Origin: Polytrichum commune
Lineage: Eukaryota > Streptophyta > Polytrichopsida > Polytrichales > Polytrichaceae
Assembly (NCBI GenBank): GCA_950295325.1
Contig: OX485806.1
Location: 8,930,001 to 8,994,000 of the forward strand
Length of the DNA stretch: 64,000 bases
Direction of reading: 5' to 3'
Positions 1-11,516 of this stretch are shown here, piece after piece. Position 1 is the first letter of the stretch; every line of letters begins with the position of its first letter. The translations under genes were made by a program, and so were the position numbers. The notes under the pieces were generated by a model that saw only the letters and a list, made by a program, of their open reading frames with translations, was not told where the DNA came from and ran no database searches.

Positions 1-1
1 C

Positions 2-1474
2 TCAGAAATTGCCTCCTTGATGATCCCAGCTGCGGAGTTGAATTCAGTGCTTGAACGAATTACGGCCCTAATTGAAGAGTGTTGTTGCGGCACCGATGGA
101 TGGTTAAACACAGCTCTCAAGCAAGGGGACCTCAAAGAGACCTTCTTGGGAATTCTCTACGACTCCGAATGGCATGAGAAACTCATCTGCAACATTTTAC
201 TCACATCCATAACATTCGACAAAAATGTATTCCACGCCGGAGAATGTGAAGGGAAGTTGAGTGTGGTTGAGTATCTCGATTTATTGGTCGCAGCAAAGCA
301 GGATCAAGAGACTCTCAAGAACCGCTTAAGAGACTTGAAGAAGAATCACGAATGTGACGAAGATGATGTAAGGTGTCAACGTGAACCATCCTCTCAATGT
401 CTTGCAACGCAGCTGCTGGTAATTCTAAATGTGAAACCCTCGGACATAGCTATCGACTCGAGTGGCTTAACCTCTTCACCTCTCATCTTCTGGGTGAGCC
501 CCGATGATTTGTCCCGAGGCGATGTACTCGGCACGGGAGGGTTCGGAGTGGTCCGAGAAACTACATGGTTAGGGTTGAGATTTGCAAAGAAAGAGTTCAA
601 GGGAGGAGACAACAAATTCTTCAGGCAAGAAATTGGTGCTCTTGCAGGGTTAAACCATCCACACATTGTGCGGTTGGTGTGTTGTGCGATGGACAAACGT
701 ATCTGTTCCTTGGTGATAGAGCTAATGGACACCGATCTCTATAACTTTCTCGAAGAGTACCGAGAAAACATCCCCTCCGGAACAACAACAAAAAGTTCTC
801 CGTTCTCACACATCCAATCCGTTGACCTAATGCTTCAAATAGCCGAAGGCATCCGGTACATTCACAGCAAGGGCTTGGCACACCGAGACCTCAAGTCACC
901 GAACATCCTCATCAAATTCCCTGAGCCTTCCAAGGCTTTGGGACCTCCAGAACCTTCAGACAGAGATTCGACATTAGTGAAGGGCAACGACTCAGGCTGC
1001 AACAATAGCAGGGTGTTCCTTGTTAAAGTGGCTGATTTCGGTCTCACAAAAATTAAGAATGCCAGCACCAGATACTCTCACATGACATTGAACACCGGTA
1101 CCCGGAAGTGGATGGCACCGGAGGTTTACAAGGTGCAGGATTATGATGAAGATGAGGAGCAGTTGCCAGATCGGTTCCAGCCTTTTAAAATCGATGTGTA
1201 TAGCTTTGGAATTGTGTGCTTCGAATTGCTCACCGGTGAGGAGCCTTTTGCTGATAGCAACCAAGGTGAGCTTTACGGCAGGTTAAAAGGCGGAGAGCGG
1301 CCTCCAATCCCTGTAGATTGCCCTGCAAGATTGGCAAACCTCATTCAACGTTGCTGGGATGGCAATCCTCGAAATCGGCCGGAATTTCACGACATCTGCA
1401 AGGAGCTTCGGTACATCAAGGGTTTGCTCCTTCTTGGTAAGCTTCCATTCCGTCCCCAACTCCGGTGGGTGTAA
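2..1474 (+). CDS. TKL-like protein kinase, 5' end outside window
   Basis: Protein kinase domain of the plant tyrosine-kinase-like type, predicted to phosphorylate Ser/Thr (or Tyr) on unknown substrates in the cytosol. Counting from the ATG at 20, the Gly loop GTGGFG is at about residues 171-176, the ATP-binding Lys of FAKKEF at about 191, HRDLKSPN from 288, DFG at 339-341 and MAPE at 365-368, followed by DVYSFGIV. All catalytic residues are present, so it should be active. A 70-residue insert rich in Pro, Ser and Asp lies between HRDLKSPN and DFG. The first ~165 residues are helical and leucine-rich, and I do not recognise them. No signal peptide or membrane segment is seen. The frame is open back to base 2 with no stop, so the ATG at 20 is probably internal and the N-terminus lies outside the window. 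Stop is TAA at 1472-1474. No intron is visible. Confidence 0.85.
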   Translation, partial: SEIASLMIPAAELNSVLERITALIEECCCGTDGWLNTALKQGDLKETFLGILYDSEWHEKLICNILLTSITFDKNVFHAGECEGKLSVVEYLDLLVAAKQDQETLKNRLRDLKKNHECDEDDVRCQREPSSQCLATQLLVILNVKPSDIAIDSSGLTSSPLIFWVSPDDLSRGDVLGTGGFGVVRETTWLGLRFAKKEFKGGDNKFFRQEIGALAGLNHPHIVRLVCCAMDKRICSLVIELMDTDLYNFLEEYRENIPSGTTTKSSPFSHIQSVDLMLQIAEGIRYIHSKGLAHRDLKSPNILIKFPEPSKALGPPEPSDRDSTLVKGNDSGCNNSRVFLVKVADFGLTKIKNASTRYSHMTLNTGTRKWMAPEVYKVQDYDEDEEQLPDRFQPFKIDVYSFGIVCFELLTGEEPFADSNQGELYGRLKGGERPPIPVDCPARLANLIQRCWDGNPRNRPEFHDICKELRYIKGLLLLGKLPFRPQLRWV

Positions 1475-2712
1475 ACGGATATAGTAATGTTAGATACATT
1501 GCAGAGTACTGAGTTCCGGTAGAATGTCCTTCTACATTTTGAATGTGCAGTGTTAATGATACGAATGCTATATATTGTCAATCGGAAATAATTCGCACAG
1601 CAACATCTTTCTATCTAGGTATTGTCTCGCTGTTTGATGTCGATACCAGTGTGGGACTGGTATCGTCTTTTTCTGATACCGTGTGGGTATCTATAACAAG
1701 GATTTGAAATTTTTGGGTACGAGTAGGGTATGGGTATTTGACAGTACTTTAGTTTTCGATACATTCGGGTCTAGATACCATGCAAGAACCTTCATACCTA
1801 GGCAAAACCACCCTAGTATCAATATGGTTTAGAATGGTATGGACACAAACAATAACTTGGTTTACAAAGATTCTTTCACCTTGACATCACACCAAATATC
1901 AATATTTAAGTGGTATTACAATTTTGAAATCCACAGGTAGGTTCTTTGATACAATGATTGGTGTTGATCATTGATACCATGCATTCACCTATATAGCAGA
2001 CCGACACTGGTTGATACTAGGAGACGCACAAACAGACATTGTACTGGTAGATGTTTTGTTGAGTTCGTATAGAGTGTAACTCTACATTATGAATGTGCAG
2101 TGTGGATGATACCACTGTTGTACAATGTCGATAGGAAATGGCTCGCACTGCAAAATCTTTGTACGTAGGAGTTGTCTTGCTGTGTGATGTAGATAGTAGG
2201 GGCACAAGAATATTGTAATGTTTGATACTTTTTGAAGTGTTGTTTTCCTGTAGAATGTGTATTAGACTTTGCAATACTTTGTAGACAGTTGAAATCCTGT
2301 GATGATTGAATATTTGTAGAATGTATAGTACTGAGAATCTGACTATAGAGTTTCTTTGAAGGATTGAGAAGTTTGTTTTTATATTTCTTAAATTTGCAAG
2401 CGTATGCTAAGTGTTTGATCTCTCAATCTTTTTTATTTCCTTGGGTAATGATCTTAGGGCACATTACAATTGTTGTTGATACCTTGCATTATGCAACAAT
2501 TCAAAGCTTTCATCTGTTCTTGATTGTATTTGTCCCAGTAATTTTCTCATTTTGTTGATTTGGATGCTTCATATTGATTGATCGATTCTCAAATCTAAAC
2601 TAGATCTTTGTAGACTGATACTCTTGAATTTTAGCTTGCTCTTAACGTCATTGGTGGCTATTGATTAGGTGATCTGTCCAAGTTGACCAAAGTAGATGCT
2701 CCTACTTTTCAG
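1475..2712. other. Intergenic DNA with a diverged duplication of the kinase 3' flank
   Basis: AT-rich with no convincing ORF. Bases about 1485-1660 (just after the kinase stop) resemble about 2030-2190 in the same orientation. Shared pieces include TCTACATT-TGAATGTGCAGTG, TGATAC, ATGTCGATAGGAAAT/GTCAATCGGAAAT, CGCAC-GCAA-ATCTTT and TTGTCT-GCTGT-TGATGT. A weaker third echo lies near 2215-2290. This looks like an old tandem duplication of the kinase 3' UTR. The last bases (2701-2712) form an acceptor-like ACTTTTCAG just before the lectin start codon, so a 5' UTR intron of the lectin gene may end here. Confidence 0.45.
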
Positions 2713-4690
2713 ATGGAAGGTGTTAAGGTAAGCCGTTGTTTAGTTTAAGATCAACGTTGGTGTTCACTAGATGTGGGCAAAACAAGGGGTTCTTAATGTG
2801 TAAACATGTTTTTCAAACATTGTATTTGTTTGCATGTCAAGCATCGGAGGTATATTATAGGAGTTCATGTTCATTGGCATTTGTTGATACTAATGAACTT
2901 ATGTAGCTTAATCCCTCAAGAGGTGAAGTATAAGAATATGCAAGTTCAATGTGGGGTCTGTATGTTAGCGATTCTCATGTTTTCTCTACTAGAAGGGAGT
3001 GCACATTATCAGCAATCTCGTTCATCCCTGGTTGCAGAATAGCAGTACATCGTTTTTTCGTATTTTGTGTTAATTGTGTATTAGTGTCACTTGCCCCAGT
3101 AAAAACCATACCTTAGGTTACACTGATGGCCAACAGCTTGACCATTAGTGTAAACTTGTGACACTTGGCATTAGTGCGCTTACTAATATCATGGCATTAG
3201 GATACTCATTTATATTATGAGGTCTATGCCTAGGTTACACAAGGAAACACATAACACTTGTCATTAGTATGGTTTCTTACATATCAAAATGTAAAAGTTT
3301 CATCTTAAGTACTCCAAAATACCCTGAATATTTATGCACTTCAACGAGTTACTTATGTTGGCAAATAGTGTCATGTTGACCATTAGCGGACATGGCACTA
3401 CTAGGCCTCAGGTATCTAGTTTAGTCCGTTCACCAATAGTGTACATGACACTCAATACCATAAACTGTAGTGTGTTCACCAAATCTGTCATATAGTGAAG
3501 TGGAGGTTCCATATAAAATCTTGATTTAATTGGTGGGACAGGTGCTTGGGCCTTGGGGAGGTGAAGGTGGAGTTGATTTCTCTGATGGAATAGTCACCCC
3601 GTTAAAGCGGATAAGGTTGACATATGGCCCAGATGTGATTCGGTCTATTGTGGCTGATTATGAGGAGCATGGGACAAAGGTCAAATGCTGTCACGGTAAT
3701 GAGAAAGTTGGTAAAATTGCTGAGGTAAGTAGTACTCAAAAAAAATTGGCCACTTCACAATGTGTATGTGTGTACATATTGTCTGGGAGATCCTAATCTC
3801 ATCACTGAAAATGTGTCTGAAATGGTAATTGTTTTCTGACTAGCTCACTTCTCCTAGGACATGAAACACATGATCAGAACAAGATGATCGAGGCTGAAGT
3901 CGCTTTTTGCTTATAATTTCTGGACCTCATTTGAATATGATATTCATTATCATAGTAAAGATTCTTGTGCTCATTAAATGGTCTTATAGGTCCCCCCAAT
4001 TACATTAACATTTGAGCCTGGGATGGTGAACGATTCTTGATCATGTAGTCCAATCTTTTCTAAACACGTGTCTTGCTGCTATTCTTGGAGGCCATTCTTA
4101 ACCACATACCACTCAAATACACGTGTCCGATCAAGAGAAGTGACTGAATTAGGCACGTCTACCTTAGTGGCTTAACCTTTCCAAGTCTCTTAAGTGAAAG
4201 TTATTGGCAGTGGTTCTTTATCCCATACTTTTTGTCCTCATTGTAATTCTCTCCATTCTGTCTTTTCTCTTCAAAAATTGCACGTGTTTATTTACCATAG
4301 AATGTATGGTAGGAGGTTACGTGTAAGAAATCAAGCCTTACAGATGGTTCCAGTTGAGTGCAACAACAAGAGTCCTCCCTTTGGTGTGCGTTGAATTTGG
4401 ATATTAATAAACTTTTGTTTGTTTTGCAGATTGTGTTCAAGAGCCCTAGTGAGTTTCTTATGCAGATTGAAGGATGGTTTGGCATAACATCTGAAATCTG
4501 TTCATATCCAATAACTTGCCTCAAGTCTTTAACATTTCGAACAAACCATAAAACATATGGTCCATATGGTAATAGTAGTACATGTGATACACAGTTCAAG
4601 AGTGAGACTGGTAGAATATTGGGATTTTATGGTAAAAGTGGATGGGCCATTGATTCACTTGGTGTATTTATGGCTGCTAGTGAGAGCTGA
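2713..4690 (+). CDS. Jacalin-related (mannose-type) lectin, three exons
   Basis: Single-domain jacalin-related lectin, a beta-prism carbohydrate-binding protein of plants, usually cytosolic and stress-related. Proposed exons are 2713-2727 (MEGVK), 3542-3724 and 4430-4690, all in phase 0. Donors are AAG|GTAAGC and GAG|GTAAGT; acceptors are GGGACAG and TTTTGCAG. The 152-residue product matches the family length. Hallmarks are VLGPWGGEGG at the N-terminus, IRSIVADYEEHG, SEFLMQIEGWFG, LTFRTNHKTYGPYG and GRILGFYGKSGWAIDSLGVF (the GWxxD-type sugar-binding loop, here GWAIDS). There is no signal peptide. Intron 1 (2728-3541) contains AT-rich DNA with repeated CATTAGTG/TGACACT motifs that may be a small degenerate transposon. 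The family call is firm; the five-codon first exon is inferred from splice signals and from the usual gene structure of the family. Confidence 0.88.
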
Positions 4691-5492
4691 AAATTTTGTT
4701 CACTCTTGATTTTCCAAGCCCCTATTTTGAGATTTATTTGGGTATTGATGAAAGCCTTATGCGATCAATTTTTGGAAATCAGGGTTTTGCGAGGTTATCA
4801 CCATGTTTTATTTTTATCATTTAATAGTGGAAATGGGTATTGATAAAAAGAGTATAATTTGATATCTTGTGGATCATGGTGCATTCAACAGCAGCCCCAT
4901 CTTTTAAGCTTGATGCCCTCATTTGTACACATTCCATATCTATTGGATCCTTGTCATATTGCAAAAAGAGAACATATAAAATGAGGTTCTAAGTGTGGTT
5001 GTTATCCTGAAAGGAATTGCAAGCTGCATCCTAAGGTCAACAACAATTTTTTGTGGGCGCAGAAATTTGATGTCTTACCTGATTTAGGCGAATGAGCGAC
5101 CTGCTTTTCAAAGTACTTCTATCATTTGAGGCAATGAGGACAATGCTTGTGTGGCTATAATTTCAAATGTATTGAGCTCCCACTTACTTATAAAGTGAGA
5201 ACCATAAAAACAATGGAGATTATATAGGAGACAGCATCCAGCAGATGGAACTAGACCTACTCCTTCAATGAAGACTTAAAATTTTATTGTTAACTTCACT
5301 GATACTGTCTACTTTGGCCTTGTAGGATCTCACAAAATGGAGGTACATTTGGCTTGACCACAATTCCAAATTCTCGGAGAGAGGGTATCATCATATACGA
5401 GTGTACCTCTCATCCATCCAACATAAAAACATGACCTTCTTTAGGTCTGTTGCTGATTTATCTAAAATGACCTCGAGTAGACTAATTCAGGG
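4691..5492. other. Intergenic DNA, nothing recognised
   Basis: AT-rich sequence after the lectin gene, presumably its 3' UTR and flank. I see no supported ORF, RNA gene or repeat before the CACTA-like terminus at 5493. Confidence 0.4.
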
Positions 5493-6649
5493 CACTAGAA
5501 GAATCCTTGTCCATTCCGACCATGGTATCAATGACTACTTGTCCTAAACCACTTGTTAAAGGACTACGGCGCATATCTGGTTCACCTGTGGTGACGTGTT
5601 TAGCATGGTTGTTATTTTGAAGTCATTCAACTGACTCAACGACGAACTCTGTTGAAGACCTCACAACATAGTCATTTTCTGTCCACCGTATATCATCCAC
5701 TCCATCCACTCGTGTATGACGTGGATATGGGATCATGACCTAGTTATTCATAAGTCATTCTTTTGTAGTCATTCACCGACGAGGATGCACTATAACTTTG
5801 TATTAACATTCTTTTCTGACGTGGCATTTAGGGCTATAGAATGATGTGGAAAATAGGGAAATTTCATAGGAGCAACAATGACAGTAATAATGATGTGTCA
5901 TATTAATGACTACTTTGGTAACGTCAATGACTTATAGATGTTTCGTAAGTTGAGGTGGCATACACCCCTGCACTCTATACCCAATACTAGTTGTTTCCGT
6001 CTCGTTTTCATGTTATTCTTGTACATGTGGCATGGAATTTGTACATACTATGACAAGTCATTATTAAACATGCTACCAGATTGCAAAATACTTTTATTTT
6101 AACTGTGGTTTAATCCCTTCCTTCTATGCCAACGACCTCCAAATGGCACGAAACTTTTTGAGCACAACTACTAGTAAAAATATGAATGTGCTATAATTAA
6201 ATAATATTTAACGTGTCTAATCAATTGGGCTAGTCTTGAAATAGGATTCTGGATCGTATTAATTAAAGTTTAGGGAGGACTTATGGAGGGTGTGAATATC
6301 ATTTGTAGCATTTGAGATCCTGTATGTCATAATCGTTCATACATACATGACTATTGTGTACATCATCAATAACCTTGCCACGTCAACAATGAGCGTAAAC
6401 ATTGCATCTACACAACAATTTGCTATCCCAACCGAAGTGAAAATTTAGTCATTATTGAGTGCTTGTACATTCTTATATGCCATGTCACGTAATCAAGGTT
6501 AGCATTAGAAATAGTGTTGTCGCAATGACGTCATAGTTTGGACATATTGGACTCATAGTGTAGTCATACTTGCCTACTGTAAATTCTAAGTCATTGTTGA
6601 GAATTAGAATACAGAAACTATATTTTCTCATACAAAATATAATGTCAAC

Positions 6650-9600
6650 TTAAAACTTGGCGACTGCCAACAAATTATCTTTGTCTGATAATTCAATGGC
6701 CCCTACTAGAGAGACAATTCTTGGAGGTGGGGGGACATGCTCTAGAGCACTCATGCCTTGATATTCTAAGCTAGTTGTTATGAAAACATCCGATGTGTCT
6801 TGTTCTTCCCTCCTTGACCGTGCTTCCTTTCGCAATACTACCTTCCACCCGGGTTTTCTGAAATCATTGGAGAAAAATACTTGTGTAGCTTGACTTGGGA
6901 AAATGAACGGGTCCAACATCTTGGGTACTTTGTGCCGAGAATTCACCACCATAAACCCCGCATCGTCCCGTACATAAGTTGGATTCCCACGATTATCTTC
7001 TCTTTTCAACCACTTGCACCGAAAAAGAATTACCGGAGTTCGCAATGGACCATAATCCAACTTCAATATATCTTGGAGCACTCCCACATAGTTTAGGGAT
7101 ACTTCAGATTGAGAGTCAACAGTGGGTACTTCAAATATAGAAGCAATTCCACTGTCGTATGTTTGCAACAATGCGGATTGTGAATCTTCCACTCGAAAGT
7201 GGTTCTCAAATGCACGCATCCTCGTGTACCGTGTTGCTTTTTGGGATGGCCTGCTACACAACAAAATCCTGTCCATGTCGTCCCTGTTGTTGGGATCGTG
7301 TGGATGGGTGTGCATTGCTTTTTTAACCCAAACATCAAATGGTTCGATGTTGCCATTTGCATCATGTGCATCCCTCCATTGCCTGAACACAGCATGGATA
7401 CATTAGTATGTGACTCACAAGTGTCATATACTTGTCATATTACAATCATTGAACCTCCAATAATGAATGAGGACGATGATGAAGTCCTGCTACAGTCATG
7501 ATTCACTGAAAAATAACTACACAACGACTATTGAACAGTCTGCTCACCGATGCCAGGGTTCCAAGAGTGATATGTTTGTTAAAACATATTGATGAGCAAG
7601 TTCTTTCAATGGAGGAGTCATGACATAACTTGAGCCTGCCCCCTCCAGAACCTCCTCTGCATCTCCGTATTCTTCATCTGCGTCCCACACTCGTCGGTCG
7701 ACAACCTCAAACCTCTGCAGGTATTCGGTGATGAACCCAAGGCATTCATCCTTCACATATCCCTCTGCCATGGAGGCCTCTGGTCTTGCCATGTTCCGCA
7801 CATAGTGTTTCAATGTTTTCATGTACCTCTCAACAGGGTACATCCATCTTGTAGAAACAGGTCCACACAAATCCAGTTCCTCCACAAGGTGATACACCAA
7901 ATGAGTCATAATATCAAAAAACGACGGAGGGAAATGCATCTCTAAGAGTGCCATGCTCCGAGCAACGTCAAGTCGAAGCCCCTGATACTCAATTGGATTC
8001 CACACTTTGCTACAAATTCTCCGAAATACCTTCGAGATCCTCATCACTGCCATTCTTGGTCCTAGTGACAACAAACCCCTTAAGCCTAACGGTAAGATTT
8101 GATGCATGAGTACATGGTAATCATGCGACTTCAGTCCCCCAAAGTTCGTCTTCCGTATGTATTGAGCCATGTTGGATATGTGGCCTGAAGGTGCTTTCAG
8201 AGACTCAACAGTGTTGGCAAATATGTCAAACTCCTCGCTAGTCAGTACATAAGGGGCTGCAGGTTTTAACATTTTTCCAGCTTTTTTTGGGTTGTTGGTT
8301 AGCCAAAGGTGTTTCCTGATTCCCCTACGTTGCAGATCGCGTCTAACTTTCACAGTGTCCTTATGCCCCGTAACAGTCTTCAGTATGTTCTTCGACAGAT
8401 TTTGTTCGCAATGCATAACATCCAGTGTGTATCGAATAAGGAGGTCCTGATTCAGATAAACACCACAAACAATTAAGTTTAAGAGATTGAAATTGCAATC
8501 AAAACATACACTCCTCAGTTGTAGTTGAAGTTTTGTCATTCTGTTGACAACGTGCACGAAAAGGTAGTCATTTCTTAGTCGTTTAAAGGTCCAGCTGGAC
8601 ATAAATACAGTCACTCCACAGTCATTTTCAAGATCCTAACATTACATCATTGCAGAGTACAGCGTAAACATCAATGGATGCAGGTGGACTCTGAACCGGG
8701 AACATTCTGCGACAATATGGATTCAAGTGCGTCTCTGGGCTTGCATTGCAGTACTTGCTGGTTTAGGGTGCACATAATTCAAAAAAAAATGCGTCAGGCA
8801 ATACCTTCCAGTATGGCAAATCGTTCAGAATGCTTTTCCTCTTCACTCCATGTATTTTTGATGGATCTCCGTCATTGCCTTCTCTGTTCCCCTTTCTGAG
8901 CCAATCCTGGTATTGCAAACCCCTTAGTTCTTGCTCTTCTGCTGTGACGACTCTAGGAGGTCCTCGTTCTTCCGCGCGGCCGTTAAAGTGATCCTTCATT
9001 CTACTAGATCTCCATGGGTCAACAGGTGGAAGCCATCTTCTTGTGTTCGTGTAAGTCTGTTTCCCAAGCTCAATGGAATGTTCCCCCCTAAAATCTGGCC
9101 CACAAACTGGGCATGCAACATAGCCTTGGTGTGCAACGCCTGCTACTGTTCCATACCCTGGAAAATCATGGATTGTCCACAAAAGTATTGCCCTCAAATT
9201 GAAAGTCCGAAACCCAACCTCTTTCGAGATGTCATAAGCTAACACCCCTCTCCATAACTGTTGCAATTCTTCAACTAGAGGGGCCAAATACACGTCAAAA
9301 AATTGGCCAGTAACAGATTGTTTTCCAGGAATAAGCAGGGCTAGCATGATAAAAAATTTCTTCGTTGTCAGCCACGGTGGAATGTTATAGTTAAGCAACA
9401 TCACTGGCCATGTTGACCAAGTAGAGCGTTGAAGCTTGAAAGGATTAACACCATCAGCTGCAAGTCCCATGTGTACATTTCGGGGGTCCTGTCCAAATGT
9501 GGCATCCACATTGTCATGCACATGGTTCCATGCCTTGGAATCACATGGATGTCTAACCATCCCATCCGAGCTCCTGTTTTTTGAATGCCATGTCATGAGT

Positions 9601-10523
9601 TCCGATATGACTGGTGTTCGAAACATGCGTTTTAGTCTAGGAATCAAGGGGAAATGTCTAAGGACTTTCCAAGGTCTTTTATGTTGGCCCTCGTCTTTAT
9701 ACCGTGGAGCATTGCACTTAGGACAACGGACAACATTTTCAAGAGGTCCTCTAAACAACACACAACCGCCCACACATGCGTGAATAGTCTTGTAATTTAG
9801 CCCCAACCGTCGAATCAATGATTTTGCCACATGGTAATTCTTGGGTAGTCCGTTCTCCCCAGGAAGAAGGTGTAGGCGGAAAAGAGCGAATACTTGATCG
9901 GCGAATTTGTTGTTGACTCCGTGGATTGTGCACAAGGTCATGATCAAAATCGTGGCCGCTAAAACTGAGGACTTAGCTCCATCGTATAGTTCCTGGATTG
10001 CCTCCTCCAAATCATGTGGTGCATCCTCTTTGTCATCCTCATTGCCTAGGTCTCCCATGGGTTCCTCATCGTCTGAATCACCCGAGTCACATGCACCCTC
10101 TTGTAGGCCATCAACCACAGTAAATGCGTCCATTACGATGTCCTCCATTGTTTCTTCGAGAGCACATTGTGGCTGGTCATTTTCCTGGAATACATCCTCC
10201 ACCATTGAACGCACTTCGATGCCAGCGTCCATTCTCCCATCTTCATGTGTCATGCGCGTTGACTTCAGCTCTTCCTCCCATTCCTCATCAGACGAATCCC
10301 TGTCACCTGGGCCTCTCCATAGTCTAAAAGTGGGTTCTCTGCCATATTGGATGAGGTGCTCCTTCACCTTCTCCAGTGAGCACTGCACACGGCCCTTGCA
10401 CTTGGAACATGGACAACGTATGTGTTTCAGGTTGTAGAATATTGCCCTCTGCTGCTCCCTCTTCCATAGCCTATCATCTCGCAGCTGTTGCCTCCTCTTA
10501 TCGCTAACAGGTAGTCTCCTTTG
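6650..10523 (-). CDS. CACTA transposase (TNP2-type)
   Basis: DDE-type transposase that cuts and inserts CACTA elements in the nucleus. Proposed minus-strand exons are 10523-8805, 8446-7548 and 7382-6650. Splice sites are AAG|GTATTG with CTGAATCAG, and CATCG|GTGAGC with GTGTTCAG, and the frame is kept through both joins. Order of parts: transposase-associated Cys motif (IRCPCSKCKG, about 10420), acidic stretch, the TNP2/Transposase_21 core (SSDGMVRHPCDSKAWNH, WLTTKKFFIMLALLIPG), then the region DVMHCEQNLSKNIL, FPPSFFDIMTHLVYHLVEEL and WMYPVERYMK (DUF4218 type), and last the DUF4216-like part VILFRCKWLKRED with VFFSNDFRKPGWKVVLRKE. No in-frame stop is seen, so this copy may be young. The true start is uncertain: 10523 is an acceptor-like site (AATGTAG) and upstream exons are probable. 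Confidence 0.85.
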
Positions 10524-10684
10524 CTACATTCTAAGTTCCGAAGCACATACACAATTTCCATTGCCAGCCATCAACACTCAGTGTTAGGATAGTGTACGTG
10601 ATATGCTATTGACCAAATGCCTGATAATCCAAACTCATACCTACCTAAGAGCACTGTAGGTTTCACTTATTTCATAGGTAAGTG

Positions 10685-10915
10685 GATTCCGCAGCTGTTT
10701 ACAGTGCTCTGTGTGTGGAGTGTTTACAGTGCAATGTGTGTGTTCTCACATCCTAATTGAGTTCCACAGTAATAATGTAGTTGCAACAAACTCCTTCCTC
10801 CCCTGACATATAGTTGTTGTTTACTCTTTTTGTGTCCCACGTGTCCATACTATAAAGTAATTCCTAAGTCATTTTAGGGTTTAGGGCTGAACACAATATA
10901 GTCATTCCAAACATG
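10685..10915. repeat. Subterminal repeat, copy 1 (direct duplicate of 14945-15165)
   Basis: About 220 bp beginning near TTTACAGTGCTCTGTGTG and including GTTCTCACATCCTAATT, GTAATAATGTAGTTGCAAC, GTAGTTGTTGTTTACTC-like, GTCCCACGTGT and AAGTCATTTTAGGGTTTAGG. It matches 14945-15165 in the same orientation at roughly 80-85% by eye. It lies just 5' of the transposase gene and carries the AGTCATT motifs typical of this element's ends. Confidence 0.7.
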
Positions 10916-11036
10916 CCTATTTCAAACATGCATGTTACCATTAGTGAGCAACTGGAAGGGATGTTCCGGTCTCTTACGCACTTTGAAGGGAACAGGTTGA
11001 AGACAAGATAAGGGCCCTACTGGTCTCAAAGAAAGT

Positions 11037-11243
11037 GAATTCCCAGTTACTCAGAGCATAGCGCTCACTCGCAAGAGTAGCTGGGTGGCTTTTCAATTTG
11101 TCAAAGGGAGTGGCAAGCTCCTCACTGAGTCGCTCTCCCACGTGAAACTTAGGATATGCTTCCGCAAAAGCCTTCACAGGGACGAACTGGTAAGGGCGAC
11201 TCTTGTCAAACCAGTACTGTCCTTGATCTTTTCTAGAAGTCAC
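11037..11243 (-). pseudogene. Captured exon fragment of an ABCG/PDR-type transporter
   Basis: A 69-codon open segment on the minus strand preceded by a good acceptor (TTTGTGCAG|GTG). It reads VTSRKDQGQYW, PYQFVPVKAFAEAYPKFHVG and ELATPFDKLKSHPA. These are hallmark sequences of full-size ABCG (pleiotropic drug resistance) transporters, between the first ATP-binding cassette and the first membrane domain. Homology stops after the residues NWEF; the following codons do not look like the family and end in TAA. No other transporter exons are present. It sits inside the CACTA element on the transposase strand, so it is best read as a gene fragment captured by the transposon and not a working gene. 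Confidence 0.8.
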
Positions 11244-11516
11244 CTGCACAAACACCAAATTTCAGCAAACTCATTTCCCAACCCCATGTAATAGATATAC
11301 ATGATGTGCAAGGTGCTTTAACCTCTTATCCATCCCATGAAAATCTAAAGTTAAGAACTCACCAATCATCTTTTCAAAGTACTGAGACCAAGAGACCATG
11401 CATAAATCTGGGATGTAACATTTTAAGCCACCATTATGCAACAATTGCGGATCACATATTTGGACTGCGGGATTTTTCGGCCTATAGCTCTTGGCATTCT
11501 AGCCAGAGTTCAATTG

